Source: Pseudomonadota bacterium (GTDB taxonomy: Bacteria > Myxococcota_A > UBA9160 > JADFDR01). Taken from it: a stretch of 42,736 nt of DNA. Under the pieces are notes generated by a model that worked only from the letters and a program-made list of their open reading frames with translations, did not search any database and was not told the DNA's origin. Where the stretch lies: the NCBI GenBank assembly GCA_003353845.1, contig PIVT01000031.1, forward strand, positions 1-42,736, given 5' to 3'. Within the stretch, counting starts at the first letter, position 1. Every line of letters starts with the position of its first letter. Below are positions 21,327-29,540 of this stretch, piece after piece. A program made the position numbers and the translations under genes.

Positions 21327-22067
21327 ATGTCGACTGACCTTGCCTCTTCTCGCTTCAAACAGGATTTCTTGAAAACCATTGCAGTGCAGGGATGCCTGAT
21401 TGTTTTAGGGGTGCCGTTATTGCTGGGTGTTTGGGTAATTGCGGCGCACCAATACAATCTGGATATCCGATTTGCTTCACGCGCTGGCTTGATGTGTTGT
21501 GTTCCATTGCTGCTGGTCTCTATTTTTTATCCCTTGTTCACAAACAACACGGAACGCAAGAAGATCTTTATCATTGCTTGGTTCTTGATTGCGATCTTCT
21601 TCAATGTCTGGTGGGAAATGCCCCAGGTTCTTTTCTCTTCCGTTTTCAAAGAGGCCAATCAAAACCTGACCTTGGAAAAACTCCCTTACTTTATTGCATG
21701 GTGGGGCTACACCACGTCCGATCTCGATTACTTTCATTTGTCACGCTACTTCATACTGGCGGAGCTTTCGTTTTGGGTCATCAACCTGCTGGCCAGTGTC
21801 GGGCTGTATCATATGTATAAAGGTCGGGAATTCAAGGCGATGGTATGGTTCTGTATCTGCGGTTCTTTACAGATCTATAACGTGACTTGTATTTTTATCC
21901 CCTATGGCGGCATTGTGGAGCAATTCCATAATATTGCGACGGACTCCTGGCTTGCCATTGCAGCGTATTGGGTCATGAATTTAATGTGGGTTCTGGCTGC
22001 CGTGGTCGCAACCGTGTTGAGTTATGCAAAGGTATTTGAACTAACCGGGAGAGCAAAGTGGGAATAG
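21327..22067 (+). CDS. Polytopic membrane protein, emopamil-binding-protein-like layout
   Basis: 246 residues with six or so membrane helices. NVWWEMPQV, WWGYTTSDLDYF, ILAELSFWVIN and a late IATDSWLAIAAYWVMNLMW segment recall EXPERA/emopamil-binding-type proteins, but I cannot confirm this. AGGAAAA stands before the ATG. Its end overlaps the next gene by 10 bp, so the two are probably cotranscribed. Confidence 0.75.
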   Translation: MSTDLASSRFKQDFLKTIAVQGCLIVLGVPLLLGVWVIAAHQYNLDIRFASRAGLMCCVPLLLVSIFYPLFTNNTERKKIFIIAWFLIAIFFNVWWEMPQVLFSSVFKEANQNLTLEKLPYFIAWWGYTTSDLDYFHLSRYFILAELSFWVINLLASVGLYHMYKGREFKAMVWFCICGSLQIYNVTCIFIPYGGIVEQFHNIATDSWLAIAAYWVMNLMWVLAAVVATVLSYAKVFELTGRAKWE

Positions 22068-22477
22068 CGTTTTCAGAGGCGGTGTGTGATCTCTTGGATG
22101 GGGCAAACTTTGCCGCCGTTTCGTCGCTCATGGAAGACGGTTCCCCCAAAGTAGATACGATGTGGGTGGGGCGTGAGGGGAATCGCCTCTTTCTCGCTTC
22201 AACGGATAGAACGATCAAGGGCCAGAATCTTATTCGCGATGCACGTGTGGCACTTTCGGTCACTGAATACGAGAACCCCTATCACCAGGTACAAATTCGG
22301 GGCAGGGTCATTGAGGTGAGGCCAGACGCTGAACTGGAAGGGTGTGATGCCTTGTCGAAAGTGTATTTGAGCGCTCCCTTTCCCCAAAGAGAGCACAAGG
22401 GGCGTGTTGTTTTCGTAATCGAGCCTTTGGTTGTTCGCCATTACAAATCGGCGCTTCGCCACGCTCCCTCCCGGTAG
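22058..22477 (+). CDS. Pyridoxamine 5'-phosphate oxidase-family (PPOX) protein
   Basis: 139 residues of the split-barrel flavin fold: ANFAAVSSLMEDGSPKVDTMWV, LFLASTDRTIKGQNLIRDARVALSV and YHQVQIRGRVIEV, then a helix and VVFVIEPLVVRHY. Binds FMN or F420 in related proteins. GTG start within the end of the preceding gene. Confidence 0.88.
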   Translation: MGIAFSEAVCDLLDGANFAAVSSLMEDGSPKVDTMWVGREGNRLFLASTDRTIKGQNLIRDARVALSVTEYENPYHQVQIRGRVIEVRPDAELEGCDALSKVYLSAPFPQREHKGRVVFVIEPLVVRHYKSALRHAPSR

Positions 22478-22525
22478 CGTGTTTCTTGGCGTTGAGAGCA
22501 GTTTCGGTCAGACGAAGACGCCATC

Positions 22526-22640
22526 GGGTAAATCGCAGCATCAGATCTGGGATACATCAGACTCAATCCATTGTCACAAATGTGTTAGCATTCTTTAATC
22601 AACGGAGTGGCGCGGACCGCTCTGGTAGGTTTCAGGTTTT
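22526..22640 (+). repeat. attC remnant
   Basis: CGGGTAAATCGCAGCA, GTCACAAATGTGTTAGCATTCTT, AATCAACGGAGTGGCGCGG align to attC; the R' side (GGTAGGTTTCAGG) is barely readable. Confidence 0.75.
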
Positions 22641-22698
22641 GGTGGTCTAAGTTGATCGAGCTTTAGAAACTCTTGCATAAAGGGTCGGGATAAAGACG

Positions 22699-22944
22699 AT
22701 GATTACACTAGAAGCGATTCAGCAAATTCTCGGTTGGTGTTCAGTCATAAATATAGGGCTCCTGGTCTTTGCAACGATCACGGTCTCTACCATGCGGGGT
22801 CCTGTGATAAGACTGCACTCGAAAATGTTCGCTCTGGGTGAAGAAGATCTCTCGCGCGCGTACTTTCAGTATCTTGCGCAATTCAAAATTGCTGTCCTTG
22901 TCTTCAACCTTGTTCCCTATATCGCCTTGAGGATAGTTTCTTGA
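22699..22944 (+). CDS. DUF6868-like small membrane protein
   Basis: 81 residues with the layout LGWCSVINIGLLVF, RLHSKMFALGEEDLSRAYFQYLA and KIAVLVFNLVPYIALRIV, which fits a small conserved family of two-helix membrane proteins (DUF6868). Function unknown. Confidence 0.8.
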   Translation: MITLEAIQQILGWCSVINIGLLVFATITVSTMRGPVIRLHSKMFALGEEDLSRAYFQYLAQFKIAVLVFNLVPYIALRIVS

Positions 22945-23004
22945 GGCTTGTCTATTTTGAAGCAGCTTTGAAGCAGCCGTGAACTTGGTTGAGGGGGTAT
23001 TCAG

Positions 23005-23478
23005 GTGGGAGATTCCAAGAGCCCATTGGGGTATTGGGTAATCGTCGTCGGATTTTCCGCGACCATTGTCGGTCTTTTAGTTGGCCAAACCCTGGCCGTG
23101 TTTAATTATGAGGCCGTGGTCAGAATCGGCCTGCAGAAAAGCGTTCAAGACATCACTGAGTTTGGTGTGCAGGTGAACCGGGCCGCCGGTGTCGCAGATA
23201 CCATTATCTACATTCCGCTACTCGCCATTTCTGTGGCGGGTTTGCTTCAAAAGAAACGCTGGTCCTTGATTACGTCTGGCGCCGCCATGGCGATTTCTGC
23301 GTATTGGCCAATCTCGTATGGTTCCCTGCTTCTTTTTCTACCCGGTATCGAAGGCTACCAGTTACAGCCGGGTCTGGCAGATTGGACGCTCATGGGGGGC
23401 TATCTGCTGTTTGGTGTATGGGGCATGGGCTATCTGGCTTGTCGGGGGGAGTTTCTTCTGGCGAAAAATAGCGTCTGA
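23005..23478 (+). CDS. Membrane protein, unknown
   Basis: 157 residues with about four helices (10-30, 68-84, 90-112, 130-148) and no known family. GAGGGGG stands before the GTG start at 23005. The stop lies at the start of a decayed attC (GTCTGAT at 23472-23478). Confidence 0.78.
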   Translation: MGDSKSPLGYWVIVVGFSATIVGLLVGQTLAVFNYEAVVRIGLQKSVQDITEFGVQVNRAAGVADTIIYIPLLAISVAGLLQKKRWSLITSGAAMAISAYWPISYGSLLLFLPGIEGYQLQPGLADWTLMGGYLLFGVWGMGYLACRGEFLLAKNSV

Positions 23479-23596
23479 TACAATGCTGCACCGAGCCGGG
23501 GAACACGCCAGGCTAAATCGCCCGTTCCAAATGTGGTAGCATTTCCAAATCGACGGGGTGGCGCGGGGCCGGCCCGAGTAGCTTTCACTGTATGCC
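23472..23596 (+). repeat. attC remnant with variant R'' box
   Basis: GTCTGATACAATGCTGCAC, GGGAACACGCCAGGCTAAAT, AAATGTGGTAGCATT and GGGGTGGCGCGGGGCCGGCC are well preserved. R'' is GTCTGAT, as in the sites at 15230 and 17495; R' is degenerate (GTATGCC 23590-23596). Confidence 0.88.
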
Positions 23597-23615
23597 TTCA
23601 CAAAAATGAGAACCT

Positions 23616-24161
23616 ATGAGATTTCAGAAAACTATTCTTGTATTGCTTATTGTCTTGTTGCCGACGCTGTCTTTTTCTGCTGAAGAGGTCAGGCTCGATG
23701 AAACCAGATCAGTTCTAGTAAGCGTCGAGGAAGGCTGGACATTAACGCCAATGGCGCCATCTCCCGGGTTGCCAGCAAGGACCGTCCATATCACGAATAG
23801 TGGTTCAAAGATCATCATGACTTTGATCGCCTCAAAGGATGGAGCTCCCGTTGAACGAAATGCTCAGGAGCTATCAGATATGACTACGCAAGCATCCACG
23901 CAATATGTTTCAGTCTCAGTTGAGGGTAAGGTCAATCGAAAGCAAATATCAAATGAACATGTTACCGGGTCGTATGCGAGTTTTAGCGATAAGCAATTGG
24001 TGGGTAAAACACCTCCGGAAGGTGAGTATGCATGCGTTACAGAGGGAGTGTTTGTGGTGGATGGTATAATGGCCTCCGTTACGTTTTTTTCAAATGATCT
24101 AGATGGCAAAATGTTTAAAGAGGGGCTGGCAATGATCGAGTCCCTGGCTGCGAAGAAATAA
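23616..24161 (+). CDS. Exported protein, unknown
   Basis: 181 residues with a signal peptide (TILVLLIVLLPTLSFSA) and a mature beta-rich domain (RSVLVSVEEGWTLTPM, KIIMTLIASKDGAP, MASVTFFSNDLDG, MIESLA). The pattern of an amphipathic strand, ASFSD, and a closing helix recalls periplasmic proteins that follow DcrB/PsbP-like folds, but no assignment is safe. Confidence 0.75.
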   Translation: MRFQKTILVLLIVLLPTLSFSAEEVRLDETRSVLVSVEEGWTLTPMAPSPGLPARTVHITNSGSKIIMTLIASKDGAPVERNAQELSDMTTQASTQYVSVSVEGKVNRKQISNEHVTGSYASFSDKQLVGKTPPEGEYACVTEGVFVVDGIMASVTFFSNDLDGKMFKEGLAMIESLAAKK

Positions 24162-24227
24162 CAAGCGTAGGCAGTGAAAACATTTCCCACTTTGCTTTAG
24201 CCGACGGGTGGCGGAATGGGAGGGGCT

Positions 24228-24647
24228 ATGTCGAATGTCAGCAATCTGAAGACTCTGGGTGAGTACAGTGCCCGAATGATCGCGGGTGATTACGATGCGG
24301 TCTTCGATCACTTCGCGCCGGAATTTATCAGTCATGTCACGTCGCGCGTGAACCCCGATGCGCTTGGAACCGACATACGCCCTCACGAGAGAACTTTCTG
24401 GAAATCGGCCAAAGCCGCTTTTCCGGATATGAAGTTCGACGTGAATCTCTTGGTGGAATCCGATGATCTTGTGGTTTCAAACTGGACCCTGACGGGGACG
24501 CACAGCGGCGAGCCTTATTACGACATACCACCTTCGGGCAAATTCGTGACGATCAATGGCACCGCGATCCTCAGATTCCGTGACGGGAAAATCATCGAGC
24601 ACTGGGGTGGACCTCACTGTTCTCAAGGGGTTGGCCTGACCGAGTAA
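24228..24647 (+). CDS. SnoaL-like ester cyclase-type protein
   Basis: About 139 residues: DYDAVFDHFAPEFISHVTS, FWKSAKAAFPDMKFDVNLLVESDDLVVSNWTLTGTHSGEP, IPPSGKFVTINGTAILRFRDGKIIEHW. This is the cone-shaped alpha+beta fold of SnoaL/NTF2-like proteins. ATG at 24228 has GGAGGGG 5 nt upstream; ATG 24216 overlaps that site. Confidence 0.88.
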   Translation: MSNVSNLKTLGEYSARMIAGDYDAVFDHFAPEFISHVTSRVNPDALGTDIRPHERTFWKSAKAAFPDMKFDVNLLVESDDLVVSNWTLTGTHSGEPYYDIPPSGKFVTINGTAILRFRDGKIIEHWGGPHCSQGVGLTE

Positions 24648-24679
24648 GCGCCGTGTTCATCGGTGCGACATGTATTCAC

Positions 24680-24805
24680 ACCCGGGCAATTCGCCGCAGT
24701 GGGGCTGAGAAGTGTGCCAGGCTATTTTATGGCGCGCGTTTCTTGGTACATTGTTGAGTTCACGGTGTGGTGCAGCGCGGATCCGTGAGCCTTAAACGTT
24801 GGGGG
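24680..24805 (+). repeat. attC remnant
   Basis: CCCGGGCAATTCGCCGCAGTGG, GTGTGCCAGGCTATTTT, TTCTTGGTACATTGTTGA and GGATCCGTGAGCCTTAAAC with GTTGGGG align to attC over its length with many changes. Confidence 0.78.
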
Positions 24806-24905
24806 CTATTCCGGACACTCTGGTCCAGAGCACTGGGGAGCGCTCGGCCACAGCAACCTCTCAATGCGAGGCAGATTCTTAAATAAGTGACGGTGCGGAG
24901 AAACT

Positions 24906-25337
24906 ATGACGTTTGACTTTCCGTGGGTACGAATGATCAATCCTCATCCCGATGAGATCTCTCCGGGGAAGCTCGTCCTTGGTTGCGAACCGCGCGACAT
25001 CCATCTCAATCATAATCAAGATATAAATGCGGGGGTTTTGTTTTCGCTGGCTGAGATGGCTGGGATGGGCGTCGTGGTCACGAGCCTGGGGGAACAGGCG
25101 AGCAATGCCTATGTTGTGATCAAGCGCGGCGTGATTGACTTCAAGGCGCGTGCACGAGGGCGTGTGCGTGCGACTGCCTTACTGACCGAAGCCCAGCTAA
25201 GTCGAGTTCAATCCACAGCAAGTGGGGGTGAGGGCATCGAAGAGGTCGTGTTGGTTGAGATCCTGGATGAAAACGACCGGGCTGTTGCACAGTGTGAAAT
25301 GACAGCGATCATTCGCCCCGTTAGAACATCAGACTAA
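24906..25337 (+). CDS. Hotdog-fold thioesterase-like protein (DUF4442 type)
   Basis: 143 residues: FPWVRMINPHPDE opens, HLNHNQDINAGVLFSLAEMAGM is the central hotdog helix, followed by VVIKRGVIDFKARARGRVRATA and VVLVEILDENDRAVAQCEM strands. Close to DUF4442/YiiD C-terminal thioesterases acting on acyl-CoA or acyl-ACP. GGAG stands before the ATG. Confidence 0.85.
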   Translation: MTFDFPWVRMINPHPDEISPGKLVLGCEPRDIHLNHNQDINAGVLFSLAEMAGMGVVVTSLGEQASNAYVVIKRGVIDFKARARGRVRATALLTEAQLSRVQSTASGGEGIEEVVLVEILDENDRAVAQCEMTAIIRPVRTSD

Positions 25338-25414
25338 AGTACGCATTGAAATTGTGGTAGCATTGTCAAGGCGGGGCGGTACAGGCCGTCTCGTGGAATT
25401 CTAACCCTTAGGCG
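25331..25414 (+). repeat. Last detectable attC remnant
   Basis: CTAAAGTACGC, GAAATTGTGGTAGCATTGTCAA, GCGGGGCGGTACAGGCCG and a final CTTAGGC align to the right two thirds of an attC. No attC-like sequence is seen to the right of it. Confidence 0.7.
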
Positions 25415-25475
25415 TTCCGCTAGATGCCACGTGGTAATAGCGGCTAAGTGATTCTTCTGATCGAGGAGTTAGGTT

Positions 25476-25634
25476 ATGAATAAAATCGTACTGATTGTCT
25501 TGGCAATATTCCTTCCACCTGTCGCCGTTTTTCTGAAAAATGGGGCAGGGAAAGACCTTCTCATTAACATTGTTCTTTGCTTCGTCTTTTTCTTTCCTGC
25601 GGTGGTGCATGCGTTGTGGCTCGTTACTAAGTAG
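25476..25634 (+). CDS. YqaE/Pmp3-family small membrane protein
   Basis: A 52-residue protein: MNKIVLIVLAIFLPPVAVFL, KNGAGKDLLINIVLC and FPAVVHALWLVTK, the typical two-helix UPF0057/PMP3 proteolipid with the LPPxxVFL motif. GAGGAG stands 8 nt before the ATG. Plant and yeast members affect membrane potential and salt tolerance; bacterial ones are stress-linked small proteins. Directly right of the last attC remnant, so it may be either the outermost cassette or the first host gene. Confidence 0.93.
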   Translation: MNKIVLIVLAIFLPPVAVFLKNGAGKDLLINIVLCFVFFFPAVVHALWLVTK

Positions 25635-25719
25635 TCACGCAAGCTTGAACTACGCTTTAAAAAATGAATGAGAAATCGCTAGCCTCTGCCGACCGCCTTG
25701 GCCGTCATAAGGGTTTGAG

Positions 25720-26934
25720 ATGGAAATCGCAGTAGTCGGAGGTGGCGCGGCCGGATTCTTTTCCGCAATTGCGGCAAAGGAGAATTACCCCGACGCCGAA
25801 GTTGTCATCTTCGAAAAATCAAGAAACCTCCTAAGCAAGGTCAAAATATCCGGTGGCGGAAGGTGCAATGTTACCAACGGTTGCACCTCTATAAAGGAAC
25901 TGGCTGGAGCTTATCCCAGAGGGGGGAGGGCCTTGAAGAAGGCCTTTTCGGTTTTTAATACCAAACATGCCATGGCGTGGTTTGAATCCAGGGGTGTTCC
26001 ATTGGTGGTTCAAGCGGACAATTGTGTTTTCCCGGTCTCCCAAAACTCACAAAGCGTAGTTGATTGCTTTTTGGAGCAAGCCAAAAAATTGGGAATTGAA
26101 ATTGAAGTTGGGAGAGGCGTAAAAAAGATTAAGCCGATTGAGGGTAGGTTGGAACTGGCTTTCATGAGTGGAGAGGGCCCCTCGAAAACTTTTGACAAGG
26201 TCATCCTGGCCAGCGGTGGTTTTCCAAAACGAAGGAGCTTTGAGTGGCTTGAACGGTTGAATCATCAGATCGAGGACCCCGTACCTTCGTTGTTTACATT
26301 CAACATGCCCGATGAATCGGTGACCGAGTTGATGGGCATCGCGGTGAAAGAAACCGTAGTGAGCATACGAGGGACAAAGCTTAAATCGGAGGGTCCGCTG
26401 CTCATTACGCATTGGGGAATGAGCGGGCCAGCGATCTTGAAACTGTCAGCCTTTGGCGCGAGATTATTAAGTGAAAAAGGATATGACTTCGAGATTCAGG
26501 TGAATTGGGTAAATGTGCAGAGCAACGATGCGGTGTTGGACGAGTTGAAAAAAATCATAGACGCGCATTCAAATAAGGTTTTGTCGAACGTTCGACCCTA
26601 TTTGTTGCCTGAAAGATTGTGGCTTTTTCTACTTGATAAAAGTGATCTGTCGCCCAAGAAAAAATGGGGAGAGCTTGGGAAGAAAGGGATGAATAAGTTG
26701 GTGAGCGTGTTGACCAATGACGTCTATGGCGTGAAAGGGAAAACAACATTTAAAGAAGAATTTGTGACCTGCGGCGGTGTGAGCCTGGGCAGTGTCGATT
26801 TGAGTACGATGCAGAGCAAGGTGTGCAAAAATCTGTATTTTGCTGGAGAAATAATGGATATTGACGGGATTACCGGAGGCTATAATTTCCAAGCCGCTTG
26901 GACGACCGGATTCATAGCAGGCAAATTGAAATGA
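25720..26934 (+). CDS. HI0933-family (YhiN/BaiN) flavoprotein
   Basis: 404 residues, full length for the family. FAD-binding motif VVGGGAAGFFSAIAA at 5-19, EKSRNLLSKVKISGGGRCNVTN (about 32-53), the LASGGFPK segment, THWGMSGPAILKLSA and the C-terminal CGGVSLGSVDLSTMQSK and YFAGEIMDIDGITGGYNFQ dinucleotide end. A flavin-dependent oxidoreductase of unclear natural substrate. Stands alone; codon use looks like host DNA. Confidence 0.93.
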   Translation: MEIAVVGGGAAGFFSAIAAKENYPDAEVVIFEKSRNLLSKVKISGGGRCNVTNGCTSIKELAGAYPRGGRALKKAFSVFNTKHAMAWFESRGVPLVVQADNCVFPVSQNSQSVVDCFLEQAKKLGIEIEVGRGVKKIKPIEGRLELAFMSGEGPSKTFDKVILASGGFPKRRSFEWLERLNHQIEDPVPSLFTFNMPDESVTELMGIAVKETVVSIRGTKLKSEGPLLITHWGMSGPAILKLSAFGARLLSEKGYDFEIQVNWVNVQSNDAVLDELKKIIDAHSNKVLSNVRPYLLPERLWLFLLDKSDLSPKKKWGELGKKGMNKLVSVLTNDVYGVKGKTTFKEEFVTCGGVSLGSVDLSTMQSKVCKNLYFAGEIMDIDGITGGYNFQAAWTTGFIAGKLK

Positions 26935-27043
26935 CTTGATGGCCATGGCCTGCAGATTTATAACCCGACCCGGTCGTTGACCTGTATCCTCAAGCGGTTG
27001 AATCAGTTTCTCGTGGATATGTTCGAAGGAGGTGCACTTGTCT

Positions 27044-27451
27044 ATGTTTTTAAGATCCGTCCAGTCACGCTTGATGGTTTGCTCGCTCGCAGGCCTGATC
27101 TTGATTTCCATGATTTTGGGTGCTTCGATCCCCGCTTCGGCAGGGGGCCTGAAGAGCTTTGCTAGTTGTATCGGCAATAGTGGGGCCACTTTCTACGGTG
27201 CTTATTGGTGTCCCCAGTGTGCGAAGCAAAACAATCTGTTTGGTCAATACTCCTATCTATTGCCTTACGTCGAGTGTTACGAAGATGGCACGAAGAACAG
27301 GCTGCAGGTGTGCGACGGTATCACGGGCTATCCCACTTGGGTGTTTCCCGATGGGTCTGTGCGAACCGGAAGGCTCTCCCTCGAAACTCTCGCCAATGCA
27401 ACGGGCTGCTCGCTTCCCTCCAAGGGTGCGAAGACAATCGAAGTCAATTAG
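27044..27451 (+). CDS. Exported thioredoxin-like protein
   Basis: About 135 residues: signal or anchor segment (LAGLILISMILGASIPASA), then ATFYGAYWCPQCAKQNNLFG with a CPQC redox pair, PYVECYEDG, VCDGITGYPTWVFPDGSVRTG and SLETLANATGC. This is the thioredoxin-like domain often joined to or paired with VKOR-type proteins. GAAGGAGGT lies upstream; ATG 27044 (spacing 11) or TTG 27038 (spacing 5) could be the start. Confidence 0.88.
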   Translation: MFLRSVQSRLMVCSLAGLILISMILGASIPASAGGLKSFASCIGNSGATFYGAYWCPQCAKQNNLFGQYSYLLPYVECYEDGTKNRLQVCDGITGYPTWVFPDGSVRTGRLSLETLANATGCSLPSKGAKTIEVN

Positions 27452-27569
27452 AAGCCTTGCCCAATCCCTGGGCCGTGGCCATGCGCGGAAGAAGCTCGGC
27501 TAGGGAAGTGTGCAGAAATGTTCACAATAGAAGATAATGTTTGAATAACCCATGAAGTGAGGGATGAAG

Positions 27570-28142
27570 ATGAGTGATGAAACAGATATCGATTATGGTC
27601 CATTAGAAAATCTGATTGGTAGTTGGAAGGGGGATAAAGGGGTGGATGTTGCCCCGGACCCAGAGGGGTCCGAAAACAATCCTTATTATGAGAACCTTAC
27701 GTTCACAGGAATTGGCGATGTGACGAATGCTGAATCCCAGGTTTTGTCAGTGGTGTATTACAGGCAAATTGTTTTTCGGAAGTCGGATGATCAAGCCTTT
27801 CATGACCAAACGGGTTATTGGATGTGGGATCCAAAGACCAAAACGGTCATGCATTCACTCGTGATTCCTCGTGCCGTATGCGTGCTTGCGGGCGGGCAAT
27901 ATATAGGTGCAACGAACACAGAGGGCAGGGTTATTATCGAAGTGGAAGCAGGCGTTGATGACGAGGATTGGAAAATTATTCAGTCACCCTTCATGCAAGA
28001 AAATGCGCGTACCACGGGCTTCCGTCAAAAGATTGAAGTGGGAAATGGAAAGCTTTCCTATTCAGAGACGACGATGGTAGATATTTATGGAAACGTTTTT
28101 GAGCATACGGATGAAAATGAATTGAACCTTTCGAAGGGGTAA
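27570..28142 (+). CDS. Nitrobindin-like haem-binding beta-barrel protein
   Basis: 190 residues of the nitrobindin/DUF1794-type family: YGPLENLIGSWKGDKGVDVAPDPEG, GDVTNAESQVLSVVYYRQIVFRK, FHDQTGYWMWDPKTKTVMHSLVIPRAV and YSETTMVDIYG. A lipocalin-like barrel that binds haem or a hydrophobic ligand in relatives. ATG 27570 has GAGG 7 nt upstream; ATG 27564 is also in frame. A GGGGC/GCCCC hairpin follows at 28158-28175. Confidence 0.88.
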   Translation: MSDETDIDYGPLENLIGSWKGDKGVDVAPDPEGSENNPYYENLTFTGIGDVTNAESQVLSVVYYRQIVFRKSDDQAFHDQTGYWMWDPKTKTVMHSLVIPRAVCVLAGGQYIGATNTEGRVIIEVEAGVDDEDWKIIQSPFMQENARTTGFRQKIEVGNGKLSYSETTMVDIYGNVFEHTDENELNLSKG

Positions 28143-28342
28143 GCACCTGGGTTTCGATGGGGCTGGAATTGCCCCATGCAGATCAGGAAATTCGTGAAAC
28201 TTGAGGGCATGGCCCCCTGCTTTCAGATTCCTGGGGTGAATTGCAATCTTTACAGTGTACACCTCACACGTTATTGTGTGGGGGGACTACCGGAAAAGCT
28301 TCTACGCTGGCCGTCGCACCGGGTTGTGAGGCTGCAAAGTAT

Positions 28343-28369
28343 TTGACGAAAAAGAAGATGTGTTAGACT
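28343..28369 (+). promoter_or_regulatory. Possible promoter upstream of the exported protein gene at 28427
   Basis: TTGACG (28343-28348) and TAGACT (28364-28369) with 15 nt between, a short spacer, so only a weak candidate. Confidence 0.3.
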
Positions 28370-28426
28370 GTTTGGTATGAGCAGCGCGTGGTTGCTCAAA
28401 CCACTGTGTGCATCAGGTGGCAGCCT

Positions 28427-28981
28427 ATGATGAAATTACAGTCAAGAATTTTCCGTGGCGTTCTGCCACTCTTTCTTTTGTTTCCCCTCCTGGGTTTTGC
28501 TTCGGAGCCTGGAAAAACTCCGGCCACGGAGGCTCTGGGAACTGCAACCCAAGCTTTCATTGGAAAAGTGATTTCTCAAAAGAAAATAGCGAGCCCCAGT
28601 CAGTATCGTACGACGGAGGCAACGGTAGAGGTCCTGATCCCTTTGCTGGGTGTTGTTCCGCCTGAGCGTTACCTGGTCCAGGTCATTTATCACACTGAAG
28701 TTGAGATCGATCCTTGCTTGGAAGTTGAGTCGCTTAAGGATGGGTTTGTGGGCTTGTTTACTTTTGCGGAAGAGCAGAAGCTATGGAGTCAACCTCGCAT
28801 CCTGAATTATTGCCTGGATAGCGCGATGGATTTTGTTTATGAGGTGACTAATTCTGAAGTTTCTGTTTCAAGCCGTGAAAGCGCGATGTCGTTGAGGTTG
28901 GTCTCCGGTTCGTGGTCTGGAGAACTCCCAATGCCTGTGCCAAAGGTAAGCTATTACGAAGAGGAGCCCCTCACCGATTGA
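28427..28981 (+). CDS. Exported protein, unknown
   Basis: 184 residues from ATG 28427, beginning MMKLQSRIFRG with a signal peptide (LPLFLLFPLLGFAS). The mature part has VISQKKIASPSQYRTTEATVEVLIPLLG-type strands and a VSLESLKDGFVGLFTF-like segment. An open frame reaches upstream to 28388 but lacks start signals. No family recognised. A GCCCC/GGGGC hairpin with a T-rich tail spans its stop (28966-28998) and could end transcription. Confidence 0.72.
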   Translation: MMKLQSRIFRGVLPLFLLFPLLGFASEPGKTPATEALGTATQAFIGKVISQKKIASPSQYRTTEATVEVLIPLLGVVPPERYLVQVIYHTEVEIDPCLEVESLKDGFVGLFTFAEEQKLWSQPRILNYCLDSAMDFVYEVTNSEVSVSSRESAMSLRLVSGSWSGELPMPVPKVSYYEEEPLTD

Positions 28982-29027
28982 GTCGACGGGGCCTTTCCTT
29001 TGATCCATTCTCACTACTGATAAGAAC

Positions 29028-29369
29028 TCAGGTCTGTAAATTGGCCACAAGGGCGAAGAAGGCCTCTGGTGCATTCTGAATCGACAGGCCGATTCCCTTT
29101 GCTCGAACTGTTGTCATCGAGCGATGCCCCTGTAGCTTTCTCGCGATGGTTGCGGTGAGCGTGATGGGATCAAGTTTGCTGGGCCGGATCGTGATAATGG
29201 CTTCGACCCCGGGTAAGGCATTCGCATTCGTTTGTATGAAAACCCCAGAGGCAGAGAGGTCCAGGACGAACCCTCGATGTGTCTCCCCGGCGATGGAGAA
29301 TTCGCAGGGGATGCGGCACGGAGATCGCTGGAACATCCGGTTTTCTTTTTTTGGCTTTTCTTCGGGCAT
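29028..29369 (-). CDS. PilZ-domain protein
   Basis: 113 residues with the c-di-GMP signature: FQRSPCRIPCEF (RxxxR) and DLSASGVFIQT (D/NxSxxG), plus GIGLSI near the end. A stand-alone PilZ domain, expected to bind c-di-GMP and act on a partner. A second PilZ protein of the same build lies at 34881-35225. Confidence 0.92.
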   Translation of the reverse strand: MPEEKPKKENRMFQRSPCRIPCEFSIAGETHRGFVLDLSASGVFIQTNANALPGVEAIITIRPSKLDPITLTATIARKLQGHRSMTTVRAKGIGLSIQNAPEAFFALVANLQT

Positions 29370-29540
29370 AGGTCTAGAAATCGGTGGTTGCGCAGGAGTG
29401 CTTTAGAGAAACTTTACAGCTCTAATGGAATTAATGATCGACTCCCTATAAGTAGGTATAATAGCCTAAGCCAAGGAACCCTGAGACCACGCCTTCCGGG
29501 GATGGATGTGCGTTGATCGATTTGAAATGGAAGGATGGCG

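Larger units (their letters stand above)
1..25414 (+). mobile_element. Chromosomal integron gene-cassette array (distal part), eroding to the right
   Basis: Roughly two dozen cassettes lie head to tail, each closed by an attC site in the same orientation. Full-length sites are 117-125 bp and very alike: R'' RYYYAAC, then AAATCGCTGCAC, a variable centre around TGGTAGCATT, GGGGCCGG, then GAGCTTTATAC and R' GTTRRRY. Sites are intact to about 11.0 kb, mixed to 17.6 kb and only remnants to 25.4 kb. No integrase or attI is seen; by site polarity they should be left of the window. Genes in cassettes are mostly forward, with four cassettes (1156-1945, 5843-6687, 7514-8137, 9582-10277) carrying reverse genes. 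Confidence 0.93.

Noticed and set aside
366-25414. CRISPR array
   Set aside because: The repeats are 120-bp attC sites separated by genes of different length, not short direct repeats with uniform spacers.
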